Positions 8,715 through 15,893 of a stretch of DNA of 64,000 nt are shown here, one piece after another (position 1 is the first letter of the stretch; every line of letters starts with the position of its first letter). The stretch lies in contig NZ_JALPVJ010000010.1 of assembly GCF_023544445.1 (NCBI RefSeq), positions 248,001 through 312,000 on the forward strand, read 5' to 3'. Position numbers and translations under genes: made by a program. The notes under the pieces were generated by a model. It saw only the letters and a list, made by a program, of their open reading frames with translations. It was not told where the DNA came from and made no database searches. This stretch comes from Actinoplanes sp. M2I2. Lineage in GTDB: Bacteria > Actinomycetota > Actinomycetes > Mycobacteriales > Micromonosporaceae.

Positions 8715-9677
8715 CTAGGCGGTCAGCGAGCCCGCCGGACGCCACTGCTTGAGCGGCTGGGTCGCCACCGGCCAGCCCAGGTGGGTGCGCAGCTCCTCCG
8801 GGGTGCAGAGGATGTCGGCGCCCAGCTCGGTCTCGGCGACCTTGCGCGCGGCCACCGGGTCGGGGTCGTAGCCGTACACCTCGGGCCACTGACGCCGCAG
8901 CCGGGGCTCGCCGCCGAACGTCGGGTCGGCGTTCTCCAGCACCATCGGGTCGCCGTAGACCGCGCCCTGGGCCCCGGCCAGCAGGCCGTACCAGATCGCG
9001 CTGCACAGGCGGTTGGACACGACGCGCTTGTGCCGCCGCAGCTCGGCGAGCTGACGCACCAGGAAGTCACGGTCGTGGTCACGCCACCAGAAGCCGCGGT
9101 AGCCGTGGCAGATCACCCGGAAGCCGGCCTTCTCGTACAGCCGGCGGATCGCCTTGACCTTGTGCTCGTTCCAGTACAGGCAGACGGTGAGCGGGCCGGT
9201 CTCGTGAGCCTTGATCTCGTCGATGAGGCGCTGGTGGTCACCCATCACCTCCTGCCCCTCCCAACCGTGGAAGGGGTAGAAGATCGTGCCGTCCCGCTGC
9301 GACTCGTCGACCGGGGTCTCGTCCATCTCGAGGAGATAGGCGAAGGGCGAGCCGATCGCGATGACGTCGCGGCGGCCCTGCGACCACGCCCGGCGCCGCA
9401 CCTGCTCGGACCAGACCAGCAGCCGGCTGCCGTCGACGAACGGCACCCCGGGGGCCAGGCCGTCGCCGATGTTCCACCCGTGCTGCAGGTAGCCCTGCAT
9501 GCGCGGCGGGTGCATCCAATCGTCCAGCTGGGCGTAACGGGCAAGCAGATGGGCGTGACCGTAGTAGTAGTTGGCGTGGTGCATACCCTCATCCAGACAG
9601 CGCAGCGGTGGGCGATACGGTCGGTCGGCGTCGCAAAGGAACGTACGGCGAGCGATTGTACCGTTCGGATCGACCAT
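8715..9677 (-). CDS. Uncharacterised glycosyltransferase-like protein
   Basis: About 320 aa, not assigned to a family. It has features seen in GT-B-type surface-glycan enzymes: an N-terminal NYYYGHAHLLARYA stretch, LQHGWNIGDG, a first half ending with IGSPFAYL, and a second half with TIFYPFHGWEG, VCLYWNEHKVKAI and VVSNRLCSAIWYGLLAG. This is resemblance only. The start is uncertain: ATG 9677 (after an in-frame TTG) or an internal ATG at 9584 just before HHANYYYG; neither has a good ribosome site. It is divergent from an aldo/keto reductase-SDR pair, which suggests sugar or glycan modification (inference). Confidence 0.6.
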   Translation of the reverse strand: MVDPNGTIARRTFLCDADRPYRPPLRCLDEGMHHANYYYGHAHLLARYAQLDDWMHPPRMQGYLQHGWNIGDGLAPGVPFVDGSRLLVWSEQVRRRAWSQGRRDVIAIGSPFAYLLEMDETPVDESQRDGTIFYPFHGWEGQEVMGDHQRLIDEIKAHETGPLTVCLYWNEHKVKAIRRLYEKAGFRVICHGYRGFWWRDHDRDFLVRQLAELRRHKRVVSNRLCSAIWYGLLAGAQGAVYGDPMVLENADPTFGGEPRLRRQWPEVYGYDPDPVAARKVAETELGADILCTPEELRTHLGWPVATQPLKQWRPAGSLTA

Positions 9678-9683
9678 CAACTA

Positions 9684-9699
9684 ACGGCGTCGACGCCGT
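9684..9699. promoter_or_regulatory. 16-bp perfect palindrome between divergent genes
   Basis: The sequence acggcgtcgacgccgt is a perfect palindrome located between the divergent glycosyltransferase-like gene and the aldo/keto reductase gene, immediately before the latter's GGAGGA ribosome site (9701-9706). It is a candidate operator for a dimeric repressor, though no regulator gene is adjacent. Confidence 0.4.
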
Positions 9700-9712
9700 C
9701 GGAGGACGACTG

Positions 9713-10624
9713 ATGAAAGACCAGGCGGGGCCGGTTGTCCCGGTCCGGGCGCGGGGCGCCTATCGCCAGTCGGCGCTGGTGCTCGGCACGGCTCAGCTCG
9801 GCGGGGCGTACGGGATAGCCAACCGCACCGGCGTGCCGGACGACGGTGCCACGGCGCGCATGCTGACCACCGCCCAGGAGCTCGGGGTCACCCATCTCGA
9901 CACTGCCCGGGCGTACGGCGACAGCGAGCGACGGGTCGGCGCCGCGCTGCCCGGACTCGACCTGGCCGTCATCACCAAGATCGGCCCGGGCGCCCCGGTG
10001 CGGGAGAGCCTCGCCGCCAGCCGCGAGGCCCTGGGCATCACCGGTCCGCTGACGGTCCTGCTGCACCGCGCGGCCGACGCCGCAGCCGGCTGGTCCGACC
10101 TGCGCCGCTGCCTGGAAACCGGCGAGGCCGACCGGGTGGGCGTCTCGGTGCAGTCACCCGACGAGCTCCGCCAGGTGCTGCGGCTGCCCGATCTCGGCTA
10201 CGTCCAGCTGCCGTGCAACATCCTCGACCGGCGCTGGCTGTCCGCCTTCCCGGACTTCTCGGAGGACCACCCCGACCTGGTGGTGACCGTGCGCAGCGCG
10301 TACCTGCAGGGCCTGCTCGCCGCGGGCAGCAGCGTGACGTGGCCGCATCTGCCCGACGCCGAGCGCGACGCGGTGGTGGCGACCCTCGACCGGCTCGCCG
10401 CCGAGTTCGGCCGCCAGGACCGCCGGGACCTCTGCCTGGCCTACCTGCTCTCGCTGCCCTGGGTCACCTCGCTGGTGGTCGGGGCCGAGACCGAGGAGCA
10501 GCTGCGCGGCAACGCCGACCTGATCAGCCGCAAGCCGCTCACCGAGGCGGAACGGGAGCAGGCGCTGGCCGAGCTGCCCGAGATGCCGGTGGAGCTGCTC
10601 GACCCGAGCCGGTGGAACGCATGA
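9713..10624 (+). CDS. Aldo/keto reductase
   Basis: 303-aa (beta/alpha)8 NADPH-dependent oxidoreductase. The family tetrad is visible: Asp and Tyr in HLDTARAYGDSE, Lys in VITKIG and His in TVLLHRA. The N-terminus LVLGTAQLGGAYGIAN resembles reductases found in sugar and glycan clusters. Start ATG 9713 is set by GGAGGA at 9701-9706; upstream in-frame codons extend into the divergent promoter region and are not used. It overlaps the following SDR gene by 4 bp, so the two are translationally coupled. The substrate is unknown. Confidence 0.88.
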   Translation: MKDQAGPVVPVRARGAYRQSALVLGTAQLGGAYGIANRTGVPDDGATARMLTTAQELGVTHLDTARAYGDSERRVGAALPGLDLAVITKIGPGAPVRESLAASREALGITGPLTVLLHRAADAAAGWSDLRRCLETGEADRVGVSVQSPDELRQVLRLPDLGYVQLPCNILDRRWLSAFPDFSEDHPDLVVTVRSAYLQGLLAAGSSVTWPHLPDAERDAVVATLDRLAAEFGRQDRRDLCLAYLLSLPWVTSLVVGAETEEQLRGNADLISRKPLTEAEREQALAELPEMPVELLDPSRWNA

Positions 10625-11403
10625 CCCCCGACGAGCTCTTCGGCCTGCGCGGGCGGGTCGCCGTGGTGACCGGCGCGACCGGCCGCCTCGGCCAGGTGAT
10701 GGCCGGGGCGCTGGCCGGCGCCGGGGCGACCACCTACCTGGTCGGCCGCGACCAGGCCCGGCTCGACGCGCTGGCCGCGAAGCTGGGCGACCACACCCGG
10801 CCCGCCCGCTGCGACGTCACCGCCGACGACGACGTCGCCGCCCTGGGCGCCCGGCTGCGCGACGAGCAGGGCCGGGTCGACGTGGTGGTGCACAACGCGC
10901 ACGTGGGCCGGGGCGGCTCGCTGCGCACGTCCCGGACGGCCGACTACCTGGAGGCCGCCGACCTCGCGCTGGGTGCCTTCCAGCGCCTGCTCGACGCGAC
11001 CCGCGACCTGCTGACAGCCGCAGCCGCCGACGGGTCCCCCTCGATGATCAACGTCGCCTCGATGTACGGCCTGGTCAGCCCCAAACCGCAGCTGTACGAC
11101 ACGCCGGAGGCGGGCAACCCGCCGTACTACGGCGCCGTCAAGGCCGGCCTGGTGCAGCTCACCCGGTACGCGGCGGTGGAGCTGGGCCCGGCCGGCATCC
11201 GGGTCAACTGCGTGACCCCCGGCCCGTTCCCCGGCGAGGGCGGCGACCCCGCCCTGCTCGGCCGGCTGGCCCAGCAGACGCCCCTGGGCCGCGTCGGCGA
11301 CCCGGCCGAGATCGCGACCACGGTGCTCTACCTGGCCTCGCCGCGCTCGAGCTACGTCACCGGCACCAACGTCGTCGTCGACGGAGGCTGGACCGCCTGG
11401 TGA
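10621..11403 (+). CDS. Short-chain dehydrogenase/reductase
   Basis: 260-aa classical SDR. The Rossmann motif is TGATGRLGQ near residue 18, the NAG-type motif reads HNAHVG, the catalytic Ser lies in NVASMYG, and the active-site pair is in YYGAVKAG. The C-terminus SSYVTGTNVVVDGGW is typical. The start ATG overlaps the stop of the aldo/keto reductase (ATGA). Together with the divergent glycosyltransferase-like gene, this pair may modify a nucleotide sugar or surface glycan (inference). Confidence 0.9.
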   Translation: MTPDELFGLRGRVAVVTGATGRLGQVMAGALAGAGATTYLVGRDQARLDALAAKLGDHTRPARCDVTADDDVAALGARLRDEQGRVDVVVHNAHVGRGGSLRTSRTADYLEAADLALGAFQRLLDATRDLLTAAAADGSPSMINVASMYGLVSPKPQLYDTPEAGNPPYYGAVKAGLVQLTRYAAVELGPAGIRVNCVTPGPFPGEGGDPALLGRLAQQTPLGRVGDPAEIATTVLYLASPRSSYVTGTNVVVDGGWTAW

Positions 11404-11456
11404 GCGTCCCCGGACGACTGCCGCCCGGGGCTCTGTCGGCATGCCAGGATCCACCC

Positions 11457-11840
11457 ATGGCTGATCCCGGCACGATCCGTTCGTGGAACGGCGACGAAGG
11501 TTGGGGCGTCATCGAATCGGCAAGGTGCCCCGGCGGTTGCTGGGCTCATTTCAGCACGGCGGCGACCGCCGGGGAGTTCGCCTTCTCCCCCGGTGACCCG
11601 GTATTGCTGGAATGGGAGCCGGCTGATCAGGACGGTTATGCCTACCGCGCGGTGCGCTTCTGGCCCGCCGACCGGGAACCCGTCGACCGGTCCACCCACT
11701 CCGGCACCGGCGCGGCCTACCGCAGCACTCTGACGTTGACGTTCGATCCCCCGGAGCCGACCGCTCACCAGCAGGCCGGGCGTTCATCGCCAGGCCGAGA
11801 CACCACCGGGATCGCCTGTGTGCTGCCCGCGGGGCCGTAA
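11457..11840 (+). CDS. Cold-shock-domain-like protein with C-terminal extension
   Basis: 127 aa. The first about 65 residues follow the cold-shock fold pattern: GTIRSWNGDEGWGVIES stands where GTVKWFNxxKGFGFI is expected and CWAHFSTA where VFVHFS is expected, so the RNP1 and RNP2 aromatic positions are partly replaced. The rest is a Pro/Thr-rich extension without known domain. It may bind single-stranded RNA or DNA, but the substitutions leave this open. Start ATG 11457 has AGGA 7 nt upstream. It follows the SDR gene by 53 bp and may or may not be co-transcribed. Confidence 0.7.
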   Translation: MADPGTIRSWNGDEGWGVIESARCPGGCWAHFSTAATAGEFAFSPGDPVLLEWEPADQDGYAYRAVRFWPADREPVDRSTHSGTGAAYRSTLTLTFDPPEPTAHQQAGRSSPGRDTTGIACVLPAGP

Positions 11841-11954
11841 CTGCCACACCGGGGCTGACCACGACACCGTGGGGTTTCCGGGGCTCGGCCCCGGAGCAGA
11901 TATGACGAGTGCCCCGGGTCCGCGCTTTCCGCGGACACGAGGCACCAGAACTCG

Positions 11955-12028
11955 TGGAGCTGTGGGGATTTGAACCCCAGACCCCCTCGATGCGAACGAG
12001 GTGCGCTACCAGACTGCGCCACAGCCCC
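11955..12028 (-). tRNA. tRNA-Ala (CGC)
   Basis: 74-nt cloverleaf: 7-bp acceptor stem with the alanine identity pair G3:U70, D-stem GCGC/GCGC, anticodon stem CCTCG/CGAGG with loop TTCGCAT (anticodon CGC, reading GCG), T-stem TGGGG/CCCCA with loop TTCAAAT, discriminator A73. The 3' CCA is not encoded and must be added. Confidence 0.95.
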
Positions 12029-12107
12029 TTACCAGCCCTCGGACAGCTGTCCGGGGAACCGCAGCAAGGCTAACAGGTCAGGCGCTACACCCGCGAACCG
12101 ACCCCAC

Positions 12108-12842
12108 CTACGCGGTGTGGTGCCGGCCGCCCGCCTCGTACGCCCGGCCGCGCAGGCCGCCGGTCCGGCGGTAGTAGACCGAGGGCGCCGCGGCCGGTGG
12201 CTCCTCGCGGTCCAGGCCCATGGCCGTCCGGCGGGCCGCCTCGCGCTGGGCGGCCAGTTGCTTCTGCTTCTCGCGGCGGTCGTGCGCCCGCCGGGCCTGT
12301 TCGCGCCGCACCATGGCCTGCTGGGCGGCCAGCCAGGCGGCCTCGCGGGCCTCGATCCGGCGGCGCTTGCGGTCGGCCAGGGCCCGGTTGCGCAGGTGCA
12401 CCAGGTCGATGGCGAGCAGCATGCCGGTGACCGCGAAGCCGATCCAGAAGCCGGGGCCCACGGCCAGCACGCCGACCAGCTCGATGATGTTGAGCAGCAG
12501 CAGCGCCGCGAAGACCCGGCGGCGGCGGACGACCGCGGGGGTGTGCCGCCGTTGCGGGGCGCGGCGGGCCGGGCGGCGGCCGGGGGTGACCAGGCGCAGA
12601 CGGCGCTGAGGTTTTTCCGGGGTGGCCGGAACCGTAACCGTGACCAGCCGTCCGGGGTTGATCGGTCGGCGTCCGGGCACAGTGCGCCGACGGCGGTGGC
12701 GCTGAAGCACCCTCGCCGTGGACGACGCCCGCTCCGCGGCGAGCCGCTCGGTGGCGTCGTACCGGCGAACGAGCGCCGGTGCGAGAGCGAGCAGTCCGGC
12801 CGCGGCGAGGACGGCGAGGAGCACCGAGGTCGGCACCCTCAC
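12108..12842 (-). CDS. sepX: Divisome membrane protein SepX/GlpR family
   Basis: 244 aa. An N-terminal TM helix (about 5-24) is followed by a basic linker (about 30-105), a hydrophobic pair of TM helices (about 109-150) and a charged coiled-coil-like region rich in Arg/Glu/Gln (about 155-215). This topology and the position next to the GNAT gene, moeA/glp and galU match SepX of Streptomyces and GlpR of Corynebacterium, the membrane partner of the gephyrin-like protein Glp in septation. The assignment rests on synteny plus architecture. It is the last gene of the galU-moeA-GNAT run; a 149-bp gap separates it from the GNAT gene. Confidence 0.8.
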   Translation of the reverse strand: MRVPTSVLLAVLAAAGLLALAPALVRRYDATERLAAERASSTARVLQRHRRRRTVPGRRPINPGRLVTVTVPATPEKPQRRLRLVTPGRRPARRAPQRRHTPAVVRRRRVFAALLLLNIIELVGVLAVGPGFWIGFAVTGMLLAIDLVHLRNRALADRKRRRIEAREAAWLAAQQAMVRREQARRAHDRREKQKQLAAQREAARRTAMGLDREEPPAAAPSVYYRRTGGLRGRAYEAGGRHHTA

Positions 12843-12991
12843 CCCTCCCGTCAGCTACGGGCGGCCCGCTTTACACGTCTACGGTGGCGGACCGCAAGAC
12901 CCAATCTCCCCGAGGCTACGGGCGCGAGCTGCGGAAACATGCTCGACGCGCCGGGCGTGTCGGGCAGTAAGGATCAATCGGCACACCCGGG

Positions 12992-13627
12992 TCAGGCCCG
13001 TACGCGTCGCCACCGGGCCAGCAGCCCGCCTTCGGCGGCGATCTCCTCGCTGGTCAGGGCGTATCCAAGATGATCGCGCCAGTTGCCGTCGATATGCATG
13101 TAGCGCTGGTGGTAGGCCTCCTCGCGGAAACCCAGCTTCTCGACCACGCGACGGGACGGCGTGTTCTCCGGTCGGATGTTGACCTCGATGCGGTGCAGGC
13201 CGCCGGGGCCGAACGCGTGGTCGACGGCGAGCGCCAGGGCGGTGGGGATCACGCCCTGACCGGCGACCCGATGGTCGACCCAGTATCCGGCGTACGCCGA
13301 ACTGAAGGCCCGCCGGACGATGTTGCCCAGGTTGAGGTGGCCGACGAGCCGCTCGCGGCCGTCGGACCCGCGCAGGCAGACCGCGAACGGCATGCTCTCG
13401 CCGCGCCGCGCCGACCGGCGCATGTCCTGGTAGACGTAGCTGTAGGCCCGGGTGGAGTTCATCTCGGACCACGGGCCGGGCGGGGCCGACTCCCAGGGGG
13501 CGAGCCACTCCCGGTTGGCGATGCGCACCTCGGACCAGGACCGGCCGTCGCCGCGTTTGTAGGGCCGCAACACCACCGGACCGTCCGCCAGCACGGCGGG
13601 CCACCCGGGTGTGGACCCCAGCATCAT
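12992..13627 (-). CDS. GNAT N-acetyltransferase, RimJ-like
   Basis: 211-aa acetyltransferase resembling ribosomal-protein N-acetyltransferases: LRPYKRGDGRSW at the N-terminus, the acetyl-CoA motif region VAGQGVIPTALALAVDHAFG, and the HRIEVNIRPENTPSRRVVEKLGF block typical of RimJ/RimL. Start ATG 13627 overlaps the moeA stop as ATGA, so the long upstream extension is discarded. This matches Rv0995 in gene order. Confidence 0.88.
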   Translation of the reverse strand: MMLGSTPGWPAVLADGPVVLRPYKRGDGRSWSEVRIANREWLAPWESAPPGPWSEMNSTRAYSYVYQDMRRSARRGESMPFAVCLRGSDGRERLVGHLNLGNIVRRAFSSAYAGYWVDHRVAGQGVIPTALALAVDHAFGPGGLHRIEVNIRPENTPSRRVVEKLGFREEAYHQRYMHIDGNWRDHLGYALTSEEIAAEGGLLARWRRVRA

Positions 13628-14934
13628 CGCCTCCGGTCGAGAAGCAGCACGTCGACGGTCGAGCCGGCGGCCGCCGTGGTGACCCGTTCGCCGAGCACCA
13701 GCAGACCGTTGGCCTCGGCCAGGCCCGAAAGAGTGTAAGGCCCACCGGCCAGCGGCTGCACGGTGTGCCCGCCGCCACGCCGTTCGGCCACGTGGGCGGG
13801 CCGGAACTCGCGCAGCCCACCGGGTGAGGACACCGTCTCGAGCAGGTGCGCCTTGACGCTGGGCCGGAAGACCGGCTCGGACCCGGCCAGCAACTGGATG
13901 ACCGGGCGGGCCAGCACCTCGAAGCCGATCAGCGCGGCCCCGGGCTCGCCGGGCAGGCACACGACCGGCACCTCTTCACCGCCGACCGTACCGAAACCGA
14001 GCGTGGCGCCGGGGCAGAGCGCGACATCGGTGAACTCGACGACGCCGCGCCCCGGGTCACGCCGGGAGAGCACCCGCCGCAGCATGTCGCCCGGGCCGGT
14101 GCCCGTACCGCCGGTGGTGATGATCAGATCGGCCCGCAGGGTCTGGTCCTCGAGCAGCCCGCGCAGGCCCTCGGGGTCGTCGTCACAGATGCCGATCCGG
14201 TACGCCAGGGCGCCCGCCTCGACCGCGGCGGCCGTCAGCGCGTGCGAGTTGGCGTCGACCACCTGCCCCGGCTGGCTGGGCCGGCCCACGTCGACCAGCT
14301 CGTCGCCGGTGGCCACGACGACCACCCGCGGGCTGGGCCGCACCACGACGTGCCCGATGCCCGAGGCGGCGAAGGTGGCCACCATCGGCGGTGTCACGTA
14401 CGCCCCGGCCGGGGCCAGCACCTGGCCGGCCGCGACCTCGTCACCGGCCCGGCGTACGCCCGAACCCCGCTTGGGCGCGTGCAGGATCTCGACCGCCGCC
14501 ATGCCCTGGTCGGTCCAGTGCACGGGCACGACCACGTCGGCGCCGATCGGCAGCGGGGCGCCCGCGGCCACCGAGAAGCAGGTGCCCGGGGTGAGCCGCA
14601 CCGGGCGCCAGCTGGCCGCGCCGAGGTCACCCACGACGTTGAGCCGGACCGGTCGCGGCCCGCCCTCGAACCGCCCGAAGGACGGGTGGGAGCCGACCCG
14701 CCCGGCTCCGGAGAGGTCTTCCCAGCGGGCCGCGTATCCGTCGATCGCGGCCTGGTCGAAGGCCGGATAGGGGTGCGGCGCGAGCACGTCGTTGGCCAGC
14801 ACGTTGCCGTGCGCCTGGGTCAGGTCGAGGTCGAGCGGAGGCAGCGCCCGCAACCTGCGCAGCACGCTGCCCAGGTACTCGGCGAGAGGCTTCAGCTCGT
14901 TGGCGGCCGCCTCGGCATCGGCCGTGGCCGTCAT
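13624..14934 (-). CDS. moeA: Gephyrin-like molybdotransferase Glp (MoeA family)
   Basis: 436 aa, full MoeA length. Domains visible: N-terminal region with AIDGYAARWEDL, the insertion domain, then the MPT-binding fold with VVVVATGDELVDVGRPSQPGQ (shortened here as ATGDELVD) and ITTGGTGTGPGD, and a C-terminal domain with CLPGEPGAAL. In actinobacteria this locus encodes Glp, which has a cell-division role through FtsZ and the SepX/GlpR receptor, besides or instead of molybdenum cofactor assembly. Both ends overlap neighbours by 4 bp (galU upstream, GNAT downstream), so expression is tightly coupled. Confidence 0.9.
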   Translation of the reverse strand: MTATADAEAAANELKPLAEYLGSVLRRLRALPPLDLDLTQAHGNVLANDVLAPHPYPAFDQAAIDGYAARWEDLSGAGRVGSHPSFGRFEGGPRPVRLNVVGDLGAASWRPVRLTPGTCFSVAAGAPLPIGADVVVPVHWTDQGMAAVEILHAPKRGSGVRRAGDEVAAGQVLAPAGAYVTPPMVATFAASGIGHVVVRPSPRVVVVATGDELVDVGRPSQPGQVVDANSHALTAAAVEAGALAYRIGICDDDPEGLRGLLEDQTLRADLIITTGGTGTGPGDMLRRVLSRRDPGRGVVEFTDVALCPGATLGFGTVGGEEVPVVCLPGEPGAALIGFEVLARPVIQLLAGSEPVFRPSVKAHLLETVSSPGGLREFRPAHVAERRGGGHTVQPLAGGPYTLSGLAEANGLLVLGERVTTAAAGSTVDVLLLDRRR

Positions 14935-15854
14935 CCCCTCGCACCGCCGGCGACGAACTCGGCCAGCCAGCTCCGGAACTCCTCGCCCAGGTCGTCGCGC
15001 TTGGCCGCCAGCATGACGACCGTCTGCAGGTAGCCCAGCGGCATGCCGGTGTCGTAGCGGTGGCCGCGGTAGACGATGGCGTGCACCGGGACGCCGTCGG
15101 CGAGCAGCTTCGCCATCGCGTCGGTCAACTGGATCTCGTCTCCGCTGCCCGGCCTGGTGTCGGCGATGGCCTCGAAGATGCTGCCCGGCAGGATGTAGCG
15201 GCCGAGGACGGCAAGGTTGCTGGGCGCCTCCTCGGGGGCCGGCTTCTCGACCAGGCCGTTCACCTCGACGATGTCGTCACCCTCGCCCGACGGGGTCACC
15301 GAGGCGATCCCGTAGCGCGATGTCTCCTCGGGCTTGACCTCGCCCAGGGCCAGCACGATGCCACCCGTACGGGCCTGGAGATCGAGCATCGCGGGCAGCA
15401 GCGGCTTGTCCTCCTCGAGGAACTCGTCGCCCAGCAGCACCGCGAACGCCTGATCACCGACGTGCGAGGCGGCGGTGCCGACCGCGTGGCCGAGACCCAA
15501 AGCCTCGCCCTGACGGACCGTGTAGATGTCGGCGAGCTCGCTCGTACGCCGGACGGCGGCGAGGCGCTCGAGGTCGCCCTTCTTCTCGAGGCGGGCCTCG
15601 ACGTCCGGGCGCCGGTCGAAGTGGTCGACCATCGAGGTCTTGCCCCGCCCGGTGACCAGCAGCACGTCGGTGAGGCCGGCGGCGGCGGCTTCCTCGACGA
15701 CGTACTGCAGCACGGGCCGGTCTACGATCGGCAGCAGCTCCTTGGGCACGGCCTTGGTCGCCGGCAGGAACCGGGTCGCCAGGCCGGCCGCCGGAATGAC
15801 GGCCTTCACCGCCCGGCGCCCGGACGCGTGCGCGTTCGAGGTCATCAAGGTCAC
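14931..15854 (-). CDS. galU: UTP-glucose-1-phosphate uridylyltransferase
   Basis: Makes UDP-glucose from UTP and glucose-1-phosphate for envelope and storage glycans. 307 aa with the nucleotidyltransferase signature AVIPAAGLATRFLPATKA and KELLPIVDRPVLQYVVEEA, the LLGDEF motif and GLVEKP. Start GTG 15854 has AAGG five nt upstream; ATG 15845 is an alternative. First gene of the galU-moeA-GNAT-sepX run. Confidence 0.95.
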   Translation of the reverse strand: MTLMTSNAHASGRRAVKAVIPAAGLATRFLPATKAVPKELLPIVDRPVLQYVVEEAAAAGLTDVLLVTGRGKTSMVDHFDRRPDVEARLEKKGDLERLAAVRRTSELADIYTVRQGEALGLGHAVGTAASHVGDQAFAVLLGDEFLEEDKPLLPAMLDLQARTGGIVLALGEVKPEETSRYGIASVTPSGEGDDIVEVNGLVEKPAPEEAPSNLAVLGRYILPGSIFEAIADTRPGSGDEIQLTDAMAKLLADGVPVHAIVYRGHRYDTGMPLGYLQTVVMLAAKRDDLGEEFRSWLAEFVAGGARG

Positions 15855-15893
15855 CGCACCTTCGCTGATTCGTGCCCGTGCTCTGCCGCGAGA

